Origin: Sulfurimonas sp. HSL3-7
GTDB taxonomy: Bacteria > Campylobacterota > Campylobacteria > Campylobacterales > Sulfurimonadaceae
Direction of reading: 5' to 3'
Assembly (NCBI RefSeq): GCF_039645985.1
Contig: NZ_CP147919.1
Span: forward strand, 1,178,001-1,242,000
Length of the DNA: 64,000 nucleotides
Shown piece by piece: positions 27,702 to 35,050 of the stretch. The position numbers and the translations under genes are program-made. Positions within the stretch are counted from its first letter, which is position 1, and every line of letters starts with the position of its first letter. The notes under the pieces are model-generated. The model saw only the letters and a list, made by a program, of their open reading frames with translations, did no database searches and was not told where the DNA came from.

Positions 27702-28910
27702 TTAAACACTCTTTGTAAAAATGATGGCGCCGTTTGTACCGCCAAATCCATAATTCGTGCTCATCACTGTCTGCAGTTGCTTTTTACGCGGCAGATTGGG
27801 AACATAGTCCAAATCACACGCTTCGTCTTTAGTGAGTTGATTGATCGTCGGGGGCATAATATTTTGATCTAATGCCATAATTGAAACAACGGCTTCAATA
27901 ATACCTGTTGCGCCTAAGCAGTGTCCGGTGCTCCCTTTTACAGAGCTGACAGGCGGTACGGTGTCAAACACCTCTTTAAATGCTTTCGTCTCATTCGCAT
28001 CGCCGAGCGGGGTGCTTGTCCCGTGCGCATTGATGTAGTCTATTGTCGGATTGTTTGCCATAGCTAAAGCCGCTTGCATAGCACGTACGGGCCCGTCTGT
28101 GGACGGTGTCGTAATGTGACCGGCATCAGCACTTTCGCCAAAGCCTGAAATTTTGGCATAGATCTTAGCACCCCGCTTTTGCGCATGTTCCAGTGTCTCT
28201 AAGACGAGTGCCCCGGCACCTTCGCCCATGACAAAGCCGTCTCGCTCTTTATCGAAAGGCCTGGAAGCGGTTTCAGGATCGTCATGGCGTGTCGAGAGCG
28301 CTTTCATCACACTGAACCCGCGAATGCCCATGGAGGATATCGTTGCTTCGCTTCCCATGGCGACCATGACATCGGCACCGCCGGTCATAATGGTCTTGGT
28401 AGCCTGTGTTATCGCATGCAGACCTGCTGTACATGCAGTCGTCGATGAGAGGTTGGGGCCTTTCAGGTCGTAGTAGATCGAGGCATAGCCGGCAAGCATA
28501 TTGGTAATGGTGCCCGGTATGAAAAAAGGAGAGATCTTTTGACCCAAGGCATTTTTCTCAATATTGGTCTGGATCATCGGCAACCCGCCGATACCGGTCG
28601 CTGCGCTTACGCCCATACGGGTGCTGTCCAGCGATGCCGGGTCAAGGTTGGCATCGCTGAGCGCCTCTTTGAGCGCATGAAGACCGAGATGGATAAAACG
28701 GTCGCTTTTTTTGATATCTTTGGGATGCATGACGGTTTCAGGATCGAACTCTTTGACCTCGCAGGCAATCTGAACAGCATCATCACTTGCATCAAAATGG
28801 GTAATCTTACTGACACCACTGACCCCGTTTAGCATCGCCTGAAATGATTCGGGAGCACTGTTTCCGACACCATTGATCATACCGATCCCCGTGATAACTA
28901 CTGTTTTCAT
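27702..28910 (-). CDS. fabF: Beta-ketoacyl-ACP synthase II-like enzyme
   Basis: A 402-residue KAS II-type condensing enzyme with the Cys-His-His triad: the nucleophile in SSTTACTAGLHAI (about residue 160), then NAHGTSTPLGDANET and GSTGHCLGATG. It elongates acyl-ACP with malonyl-ACP. It is not in a fatty-acid operon (no acpP or fabG nearby) and is paired with a TetR regulator, so it is probably an accessory or conditional paralogue of the main FabF. A strong AAAGGAG site precedes the ATG. Confidence 0.9.
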   Translation of the reverse strand: MKTVVITGIGMINGVGNSAPESFQAMLNGVSGVSKITHFDASDDAVQIACEVKEFDPETVMHPKDIKKSDRFIHLGLHALKEALSDANLDPASLDSTRMGVSAATGIGGLPMIQTNIEKNALGQKISPFFIPGTITNMLAGYASIYYDLKGPNLSSTTACTAGLHAITQATKTIMTGGADVMVAMGSEATISSMGIRGFSVMKALSTRHDDPETASRPFDKERDGFVMGEGAGALVLETLEHAQKRGAKIYAKISGFGESADAGHITTPSTDGPVRAMQAALAMANNPTIDYINAHGTSTPLGDANETKAFKEVFDTVPPVSSVKGSTGHCLGATGIIEAVVSIMALDQNIMPPTINQLTKDEACDLDYVPNLPRKKQLQTVMSTNYGFGGTNGAIIFTKSV

Positions 28911-29024
28911 TTGAACTCCTTTGTAACTGGATTGGCCTATTGAACAGGAGGTATAGCCCGCATGACATTGGTATCAAGAACGGTCATCTGTTTTGATTAG
29001 ACTAAATTACATTCATCTGAACAT

Positions 29025-29040
29025 TAGACCAATCGGTCTA
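29025..29040. promoter_or_regulatory. Palindromic operator 1 upstream of fabF-tetR
   Basis: TAGACC-AATC-GGTCTA, a 16-bp site with perfect 6-bp arms, about 115 bp before the fabF start. Its size and symmetry fit a TetR dimer site. Confidence 0.6.
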
Positions 29041-29071
29041 GAGTGCAAGTTTACTTTGCTGACCCTTAATA

Positions 29072-29087
29072 TAGACTGAACGGTCTA
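29072..29087. promoter_or_regulatory. Palindromic operator 2 upstream of fabF-tetR
   Basis: TAGACT-GAAC-GGTCTA shares TAGAC and CGGTCTA with operator 1, with one arm mismatch. It starts 47 bp from operator 1. Confidence 0.55.
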
Positions 29088-29134
29088 GCGACGCTTTTTT
29101 ACCGGATAATAACTTTATAATCTGGATGTTCAAC

Positions 29135-29230
29135 ATGCAGCAAAGGAAATTTTCTAATGCGCTTCACGGCAAGAAAAAGGAGGGTGTCACCGCGCTTGAC
29201 GCGGAGAATCTGCTGGAGCTGTTCAGCTAA
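29135..29230 (+). pseudogene. Orphan C-terminal shard of a second SNF2 helicase
   Basis: A 31-codon frame (MQQRKFSNALHG..., ending ALDAENLLELFS, stop TAA 29228-29230). It aligns without gaps to the last 31 residues of the SWIM-SNF2 helicase at 23786-26953, which end ALDAESLLELFS. Nothing recognisable of the helicase precedes it. It is too short to be a functional gene and is best read as the remnant of a deleted paralogue or a displaced 3' end. Confidence 0.8.
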
Positions 29231-29284
29231 GCCAAAAGAATTTGAAGAGCTGAGCTCTGATTCTTAACTCTTACTCCGGAGGGC

Positions 29285-30007
29285 TTATTTTTCCGCTTCC
29301 TCCAGCGCGGCAGACGTATCGCGGGAAAAGTCGCGGGTAAGGTAGTCGTGGGTCATCGGCAGGGAGAGCTCGAGGGCGTGGATGACCTGGATCTCTACGA
29401 TGACCGTTTCCGGGCGGCATGAGAGCAGGTGGCCGCCGCGGCGCCGGTCGGATGTAAGAAAGTGCAGGTGCAGGCCCGGAACGTTGAGCGACGCCATGAA
29501 AGCGGGGGTGAAAAAGCCGGCGAGGCACCCTTCGGCGTCCTCAAAGTCGAAAGTATGCTGTTCGTGCGCCGCTTCGTCGAGCGGGCGGTAGTTGTGCTGT
29601 TTAGCAACGGAGCGCGCCTTGACGTGGCTGAAGCGGCCCGTGACGCGGATGGCGTAGAAAAGGTTGGGCGAAGGGAGCAGGCTTTCGAGGTGCTTGAGGA
29701 AAGTTTCGTACGCCATTGCTTCGTCGAATGCCGTCGAAAAGGTCGGTTCGAAGAAGGTGACGACAGCGAAAGGGGTATGCAGTCCCTCACTGACCTCACT
29801 CGCCTCACCGTCGGCGGTGATCTGGTAGATCCTGCCACCGAGCATCACCATCTCCCCGTCGAGGTCGTCGAAGGTTCCCAGGCCGAAGTCGCCGTGGCGT
29901 TTGACCTCGGTAAAGGGGATGTTCTCTTCGTATAAGCCCTCCACCAGGGCATTGACGGGGGCGCAGAGGTAAAGCGGGTGGGTCGAGGCGGTTCGGTCGG
30001 CGGGCAT
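29285..30007 (-). CDS. budA: Alpha-acetolactate decarboxylase
   Basis: A 240-residue protein that decarboxylates alpha-acetolactate to acetoin. Landmarks are GDFGLGTFDDLDGEMVMLGGRIYQI near residue 40 and FYAIRVTGRFSHVKARSV. EGCLAGFFTPAFM is followed by the zinc ligand segment LHLHFLTSDRRRGGHLL. The start at 30007 has AGGAG 5 nt before it; the upstream GTG (30013) overlaps that element and is less likely. The gene is flanked on both sides by shards of an SNF2 helicase and has no acetolactate synthase or butanediol dehydrogenase partner nearby, suggesting it arrived as a single gene. G+C looks higher than in the AT-rich stretch that follows. Confidence 0.92.
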   Translation of the reverse strand: MPADRTASTHPLYLCAPVNALVEGLYEENIPFTEVKRHGDFGLGTFDDLDGEMVMLGGRIYQITADGEASEVSEGLHTPFAVVTFFEPTFSTAFDEAMAYETFLKHLESLLPSPNLFYAIRVTGRFSHVKARSVAKQHNYRPLDEAAHEQHTFDFEDAEGCLAGFFTPAFMASLNVPGLHLHFLTSDRRRGGHLLSCRPETVIVEIQVIHALELSLPMTHDYLTRDFSRDTSAALEEAEK

Positions 30008-30079
30008 CGTCACTCCTTTTGCGAAGGCTGTTGTCTGTCCTTATCATACCACAGTAGCGGCATGTGTGCCATGAAAATC

Positions 30080-30120
30080 GACCGTGCTTACCGCCATCGG
30101 GCAGGAGAAGCCGATTCTCC
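30080..30120 (+). pseudogene. Frameshifted helicase motif VI shard
   Basis: Codons for DRAYR (30080-30094), one extra C (30095), then IGQEKP (30096-30113) match ATDRAYRIGQEKPVF of the intact SWIM-SNF2 gene. Most base differences are silent. It lies on the plus strand, on the far side of budA from the C-terminal shard. Relative to the intact gene the two pieces are in the wrong order. Confidence 0.65.
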
Positions 30121-30284
30121 CGAAATTCGCGCATTTTCAATGAAATGATGTATATGCGTCACTTTTCAGTCTGTTTTGTATCTAAAACTAACAAATTTAG
30201 TGTTCAAATATTTACCATTTAAGTCGGTATTGCATAGAATGTGTTCTTATAATATACTTAGCTGTAAAATAGAGGTAATAGTAA

Positions 30285-31169
30285 ATGTCTAAAGAGCTTG
30301 TACTATCGAACAATGAAGCAAAGGCTTTCTCCGAAGCATTTGAGTATGCAAAGAAATGGTGCTCAGATAATCAGTGGGCGGTTGGTGTTGCTGAAATGGC
30401 AGTTGGAGCCAGTCTTGTTGCGTGGGGTGTTCATAATGGCGTTATAGAGATGGGTTCCCAATTGGTTGCAACTGAACTTGGTGGTTCAAATATTGAGTCA
30501 ATGGCCGGAGCAGCTGGCGGCTCCGGTATAGGAGCTGTTGCGGGTTCAATAGTGGGCTCTATTGGCGTTGTAGGAATGGGGGGAGCAATTGGGATTCCTG
30601 CAGCCCTTGTGATAGGTGGTGCAGCTGTAGTACTAGGCATGGCAGGCTATACAGCAGGAGATGTAGCACACAATGCAACCAATGCTATAAACACTAATAC
30701 TCTTGCAGCGAACGGTTCAGTTTTGTTGGTAGGAGTCGCCTTAATCATTGATGGAGCACGCAGGTGTATTAAAGACCCTAAGGTCTTGTCTGCATTGTCA
30801 TTATTTAAAGAGAAAGTAGTAATTCTCAACGATTTATCATCGAAGATAATTGCTCAATCAATGGGAGAACTTCAGGGTTTTATTGAAGAGTTGAAAAAAT
30901 TGCCGGAGGACATAATTGAGGCATCTGTCGGTACAGGAAGTGCTGCCCTTGGAGCAGGGCTTGGCGCTTCTGCTGGCGGTGCTGTTGCTGCAGGTTCGGT
31001 TACATTGCTTGGCTCACAGGCCCTCGGCGGAGCAGCCGTTTCTCTTGGTCTTGTCTCTGCGCCAATTTGGCCGATAGTAGCCGGTATTGCTGGTGGAGCG
31101 GGTATTGGCTATGTTGCGTACAAAGCAATAAAATATTGGAAAGAAAAACCTGATTTAGAAAGCAGCTAG
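30285..31169 (+). CDS. Glycine-zipper membrane protein of unknown function
   Basis: A 294-residue protein with a soluble N terminus (SKELVLSNNEAKAFSEAFEYAKKWCSDN). Then come several long hydrophobic segments full of G, A and small residues (about residues 65-130 with GAAGGSGIGAVAGSIVG, and 215-280 with GSAALGAGLGASAGG). A charged helix (about residues 180-210) separates the two halves. Such glycine-zipper hairpins are common in membrane-inserting toxins, colicin-like effectors and stress membrane proteins, but no catalytic motif is seen. The gene is AT-richer than its neighbours and sits in the patchy accessory region, so recent transfer is likely. I cannot assign a family. Confidence 0.65.
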   Translation: MSKELVLSNNEAKAFSEAFEYAKKWCSDNQWAVGVAEMAVGASLVAWGVHNGVIEMGSQLVATELGGSNIESMAGAAGGSGIGAVAGSIVGSIGVVGMGGAIGIPAALVIGGAAVVLGMAGYTAGDVAHNATNAINTNTLAANGSVLLVGVALIIDGARRCIKDPKVLSALSLFKEKVVILNDLSSKIIAQSMGELQGFIEELKKLPEDIIEASVGTGSAALGAGLGASAGGAVAAGSVTLLGSQALGGAAVSLGLVSAPIWPIVAGIAGGAGIGYVAYKAIKYWKEKPDLESS

Positions 31170-31229
31170 CAAGTGTGCTTCGATTGTGCTGCACAGCATG
31201 CTCTCTAAACTTCAAGGACTGAAAATCAA

Positions 31230-31478
31230 ATGATGAAGTTACTTTATTTTAATACAGTGGTAGGAACATTCTATATCGTAAAAGCTTCTGATGGCAGCTA
31301 TCATCCTTATTTTGATGAACACGATTTGGGTCGTTATACAACCATTGTCGATGCGATAGAGGGTATCGCGTACAACACTTCACTGACACTGCTGCACCCG
31401 GAAATGGGTGACCCGCTTGACCCCAGTGACCTAGGTGTTCCTGATGATATCAGTGGTTGGCGTCCCGTTGATGAATAA
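31230..31478 (+). CDS. Small acidic protein of unknown function
   Basis: An 82-residue protein beginning MMKLLYFNTVVGTFYIVKASDGSYHPYFDEHDLG, with a C terminus of DPSDLGVPDDISGWRPVDE. No membrane span or known domain is seen. The N-terminal half resembles short phage or plasmid-type small proteins that begin with a beta-hairpin. AAGGA lies 11 nt before the start. The stop TAA runs into a 16-bp motif also found at 36778-36793. Confidence 0.6.
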   Translation: MMKLLYFNTVVGTFYIVKASDGSYHPYFDEHDLGRYTTIVDAIEGIAYNTSLTLLHPEMGDPLDPSDLGVPDDISGWRPVDE

Positions 31479-31493
31479 AGGGGAACCTCTAAA
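31478..31493. repeat. Copy 1 of a 16-bp repeated motif
   Basis: AAGGGGAACCTCTAAA. It differs at one base from the copy at 36778. In both places it coincides with the end of a small gene. It may be a trace of a mobile-element end. Confidence 0.4.
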
Positions 31494-31639
31494 ATAGCAG
31501 GCTCATTTTCTATACTGTTTTATATAGAACACTTTGCGTACACTGTCATAGACAAAACAGCGAAGTTTCTTTTGAATGATGTTATGAACTCTTCAAAAGC
31601 CTTCAACTCTTTTAAGGCAGCCCGTTCATAGTATGAGAC

Positions 31640-31975
31640 TTAGACTCTTGAGAGTAGTACTATGATAAACGGCACGGGACGTTTCGGTGCGCCTGCTGCG
31701 GCAAAGACGTCACAAAACGTAGTGGCGATTTTCCTGATCATATCTTTAGTGTATTCATGTTCGAACGCTTCATCAAGAATTTCCATCGTTTTGTCAAGAA
31801 CAGTCTCAAATACGTTTGGGTTGTCAGAGTTAACTTCATAAGCGGCAAGATTTTTGTCAAAACTACAGGCATGGTGAAAGATATTGAAGTTTTGTTCAAT
31901 ATCTTCATCGGTTAAGTCGTTGAGTAAATTGTATTCGCGGACGAATTTAATGACCTCGTGTAATTTGCAGACCAT
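31640..31975 (-). CDS. Small helical protein of unknown function
   Basis: A 111-residue protein, probably all-helical (VCKLHEVIKFVREYNLLNDLTDEDIEQNFNIFHHACSFD), with acidic character. No motif is recognised. AT-rich codons resemble the gene at 30285 and suggest the same accessory origin. It stands alone. Confidence 0.55.
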   Translation of the reverse strand: MVCKLHEVIKFVREYNLLNDLTDEDIEQNFNIFHHACSFDKNLAAYEVNSDNPNVFETVLDKTMEILDEAFEHEYTKDMIRKIATTFCDVFAAAGAPKRPVPFIIVLLSRV

Positions 31976-32121
31976 ATTATTCCTTTTGTATTGTTTCTAG
32001 ATGATATGCATAATCTGTGCACATAACGGATATGGCTATGTCACAGTAAGTACACCTACCTAGTTATCCGCCCACTATACTGTTTCTATTTGTCATTCTC
32101 AAGGAGATAGATTTAAGCACA

Positions 32122-32805
32122 TCAGTACTCACCGCGAAGCTGTTTGGTATAGCTGTCCGCCAGACGGGTGGGCATCGGTAGCCGGTACTTTCCGTCAACA
32201 AAGTGCAGGGTGATCCTGAGCGCATCCTCCAGCGTAATAAGGTTGCCCGCTGAGACGAAGACCGGTTTCGTGCCGATCTTTGAACGCAATACGGCCCCGA
32301 TCTTTTCCTCATTGTCATAGACGTAGCGGTAGCTTCCGAGAGTATTTTCCGGCTCTTCATATGTTCCGAAAAAAGGGTTTTTCGCAATCCCGATCGTCGG
32401 TCTGTCGACAAAAAAACCGGCATGGGTCGCCAGCCCCATGCGTCTGGGGTGGATCCGTCCCTGGCCGTCGAAAAAGAGAAGGTCCGTCTCCGTTTCGAGC
32501 TTCTCCCACGCTTTGAGAAAAAGGGGAAGTTCACGAAAGGCCAGGAAACCCGGATGGTAAGGGAGAGTTGCGTCACCGACGGCATAGGCGGTGTCGACGA
32601 CCTCCCTGCTTTTGAAATCGAATGTGATGATGACGGCGACCCCTCTTTTGCGGGAGGTGTCGTAGCCGACATCCACGCCGCTGACGAAACGGGGCTCTTT
32701 TGCGAGCGGGGTGTCGCATATTCGGGTGCGGAGGCTTTTCTGGATTCCGGTCATCTCCTGAAAACTGAGCCCTTCAAGGGGGTGTATCTTCCTGTATGTC
32801 ATCAT
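32122..32805 (-). CDS. nfi: Endonuclease V (deoxyinosine 3' endonuclease)
   Basis: A 227-residue Endo V, which cuts near deaminated adenine (inosine). Family landmarks are VSGVDVGYD (metal-binding Asp near residue 45) and DATLPYHPGFLAFRELPLFL (wedge region). LLFFDGQGRIHPRRMGLATHAG carries the catalytic Asp, and GIAKNPF and KPVFVSAGNLITLEDAL follow. The start is one of several in-frame codons (GTG 32808, ATG 32805 or 32802); none has a strong ribosome site. It is a single gene. Confidence 0.93.
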   Translation of the reverse strand: MMTYRKIHPLEGLSFQEMTGIQKSLRTRICDTPLAKEPRFVSGVDVGYDTSRKRGVAVIITFDFKSREVVDTAYAVGDATLPYHPGFLAFRELPLFLKAWEKLETETDLLFFDGQGRIHPRRMGLATHAGFFVDRPTIGIAKNPFFGTYEEPENTLGSYRYVYDNEEKIGAVLRSKIGTKPVFVSAGNLITLEDALRITLHFVDGKYRLPMPTRLADSYTKQLRGEY

Positions 32806-33048
32806 CACTTCTTGTTACGTTAATGAACTATTATGCCACAGTTACATAATACAAGCTGTCTCATCGTAATGGAAAACAGGCAATGTTAAAAGGAGCGAGC
32901 AGGAGAACAGAGAGGGTTGCTTTGGAAACATGACGGTCGTAATGTGCGCGGAGTCCTTAAATCTGGAACCTGCTGTAAGACCGCGTTTGATTCTTATGGA
33001 TGGTATGGTAAAGTAGTATCAAAACGTGTCTAAAAAGAGGGGGAGATC

Positions 33049-34275
33049 ATGTCCCAACTTATTCAGATCATTTACTGCAGTGCAGCCAAACATCTCTTCA
33101 GCAAGAGCGAGCTGGTGCATCTGCTTGCCAAATCGCGCAGCAACAATCTAAAAAACAGCGTGACCGGCATGCTCCTCTATGCCGAAGGAAGCTTCTTCCA
33201 GGTACTGGAGGGGGAACCTGAGGTCGTAGAGAGGCTGTTCGAGACGATCAGGCACGATCGGCGCCACAGAGATGTCACGCTCATCATACATGAGCCCATT
33301 GCGGAGCGTACGTTCGGTGACTGGACGATGGGGTACGCGGACATCACCTCCAAGGAGGTCGACGAGCTCCTTGGGGCCAACGATTTTTTCGGTACAGAAG
33401 AGTCTTTTACACGTCTGGGACAGGACCGGGCCATGAAACTGCTTGAAGCTTTCAGACATGGCCGCTGGCGGGTAAGGCTGAGTGATAACGCCGAGCTGTC
33501 GGATATCCAAGATTCCACGGGTGCCCCCGATAGCTCTGTACCGTCAGCGGGCACCCCGTCAGGGCTTCCGCCGCATCCGGATTACACTTTCGCTTTCCAG
33601 CCCATCGTCAATGTCAAAAACGGTACCATCTTCTCTTACGAAGCGCTGCTTCGGGGCTTGGACAACGAATCCGCCGAAAGCATCCTGCAACATGTGGAGG
33701 AGAAGGAAATGCACAGGTTCGACGAGAAAAGCAGGATACTGGCCATCGAAATGGCCGCAAAGCTGGGGCTCTCCGCCCGTCTGAACCTCAATTTTCTCCC
33801 CAGGAGCGTGGACTCTTCGCCGACGGCGATCTCCTCGATACTGCAGACGGCAAAGCGGTGCGGTCTGCGAGAGGACCAGATCGTGCTGGAGATCCTGGAG
33901 CGGGAGATCATCGACGATTTCGACTACTTCAATGCGGTCCTTGACGATTATCGCGGTTCGGGGATGCACTTTGCGATCGACGACTTCGGCTCCGGGTACG
34001 CGGGGCTGAACCTCCTGGCAGAGTTCCAGCCCGATCTGATCAAGCTCGATATGGAGCTGGTCCGCGGCATCGACTACAGAGGACCGCGCCAGGCGATAGT
34101 GCGGGGCATCATCCGCACCTGCGAGGATCTTGGGATCGACATCATCGCCGAGGGTGTCGAGACACCGGAGGAGTACAGGTGGCTGCACAACGAAGGGATC
34201 GAGCTCTATCAGGGACGTCTGTTTGCCGGACCGGCCTTTGAAGCACTGCCGGTAACGTATAGGATGCCGGGTTGA
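33049..34275 (+). CDS. BLUF-EAL blue-light-regulated cyclic-di-GMP phosphodiesterase
   Basis: A 408-residue two-domain protein. The BLUF domain (about 1-100) has the flavin-binding Tyr9, Asn33 and Gln51 at exactly the spacing of AppA (24 and 42), and also Trp92 and Met94. The EAL domain (about 170-400) has EALLRG, the metal-site NFLP, AIDDFGSGYAGL, LIKLDME, IIAEGVETPEE and YQGRLFAGP, so catalysis should be intact. Light sensing by the flavin would control c-di-GMP breakdown, as in BlrP1. It has its own promoter region in a 240-bp gap and precedes an unlinked hydrolase. Confidence 0.93.
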   Translation: MSQLIQIIYCSAAKHLFSKSELVHLLAKSRSNNLKNSVTGMLLYAEGSFFQVLEGEPEVVERLFETIRHDRRHRDVTLIIHEPIAERTFGDWTMGYADITSKEVDELLGANDFFGTEESFTRLGQDRAMKLLEAFRHGRWRVRLSDNAELSDIQDSTGAPDSSVPSAGTPSGLPPHPDYTFAFQPIVNVKNGTIFSYEALLRGLDNESAESILQHVEEKEMHRFDEKSRILAIEMAAKLGLSARLNLNFLPRSVDSSPTAISSILQTAKRCGLREDQIVLEILEREIIDDFDYFNAVLDDYRGSGMHFAIDDFGSGYAGLNLLAEFQPDLIKLDMELVRGIDYRGPRQAIVRGIIRTCEDLGIDIIAEGVETPEEYRWLHNEGIELYQGRLFAGPAFEALPVTYRMPG

Positions 34276-34346
34276 CATAAACTCGCCTTTGAGTACCGCG
34301 ATACGTTGCATGTAAGAACGGAAAAATAGTAACAATAAGGACAACA

Positions 34347-34940
34347 TTGAAAGATATTCGCATCTGCTATGTCGGTGACTCGTTTGTCAACGGGACCGGC
34401 GATCCTGACAAACTGGGCTGGGTAGGCCGGCTGAGCCGGAATGCCGAGAGTGACGGTATTGAGATCACGCACTACAACCTTGGTATTAGGCGGGAGACCT
34501 CTAGCGATATAGTGCAAAGGTGGGCGTCGGAGTGCCGTGCGAGGCTGCCCGATGGCAGTGATAACCGGGTGGTCTTCTCCTTCGGGGTCAACGACGCTGT
34601 CGTCGAGAAAGGCAGCCCGAGAGTCGGGGTTGATGTAAGTGTGGTCAATGCAAGAGCGATTCTGACGGAGGCGCTGAGGACTTATGCTGTCATCATGGTC
34701 GGGCCGCCGCCGATCGATGACGATGCGCTCAACGTAAAGATCAGAGAGCTCGATGAGAAGTACGCAGGCCTCTGCCGAGAGCTGAAGGTACCCTACCTCT
34801 CCGTCTTTGACCGGCTGGCCGGTGATGCGGTGTGGAACTGCGAGGTCAAGGGCAATGACGGCGCCCACCCTCGCGCAGAAGGGTACACACGGCTGGCCGA
34901 GTACATCCAAAGTTGGGAAGGGTGGTGGTTCAGGAACTGA
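34347..34940 (+). CDS. SGNH/GDSL-type hydrolase (acyl-ester hydrolase)
   Basis: A 197-residue SGNH-fold protein with the four blocks: CYVGDSFVNG (Ser nucleophile), GIRRETS, FSFGVND (Asn) and GNDGAHPRAEGY (Asp and His of the triad). It has no signal peptide. The start is TTG with AAGGA about 8 nt upstream. Such enzymes deacetylate sugars or cleave esters. It lies 71 bp after the photoreceptor; the link may be accidental. Confidence 0.88.
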   Translation: MKDIRICYVGDSFVNGTGDPDKLGWVGRLSRNAESDGIEITHYNLGIRRETSSDIVQRWASECRARLPDGSDNRVVFSFGVNDAVVEKGSPRVGVDVSVVNARAILTEALRTYAVIMVGPPPIDDDALNVKIRELDEKYAGLCRELKVPYLSVFDRLAGDAVWNCEVKGNDGAHPRAEGYTRLAEYIQSWEGWWFRN

Positions 34941-35050
34941 CAGAATATTGACCATGTTCTGAAGAGATCGTTCGCAAAAGAGCAGGGATTGCATCTATTT
35001 TATACATGCCTGCCTGCAGAAGCCGCCGTTTTATAGCCTATACTTCGTTT

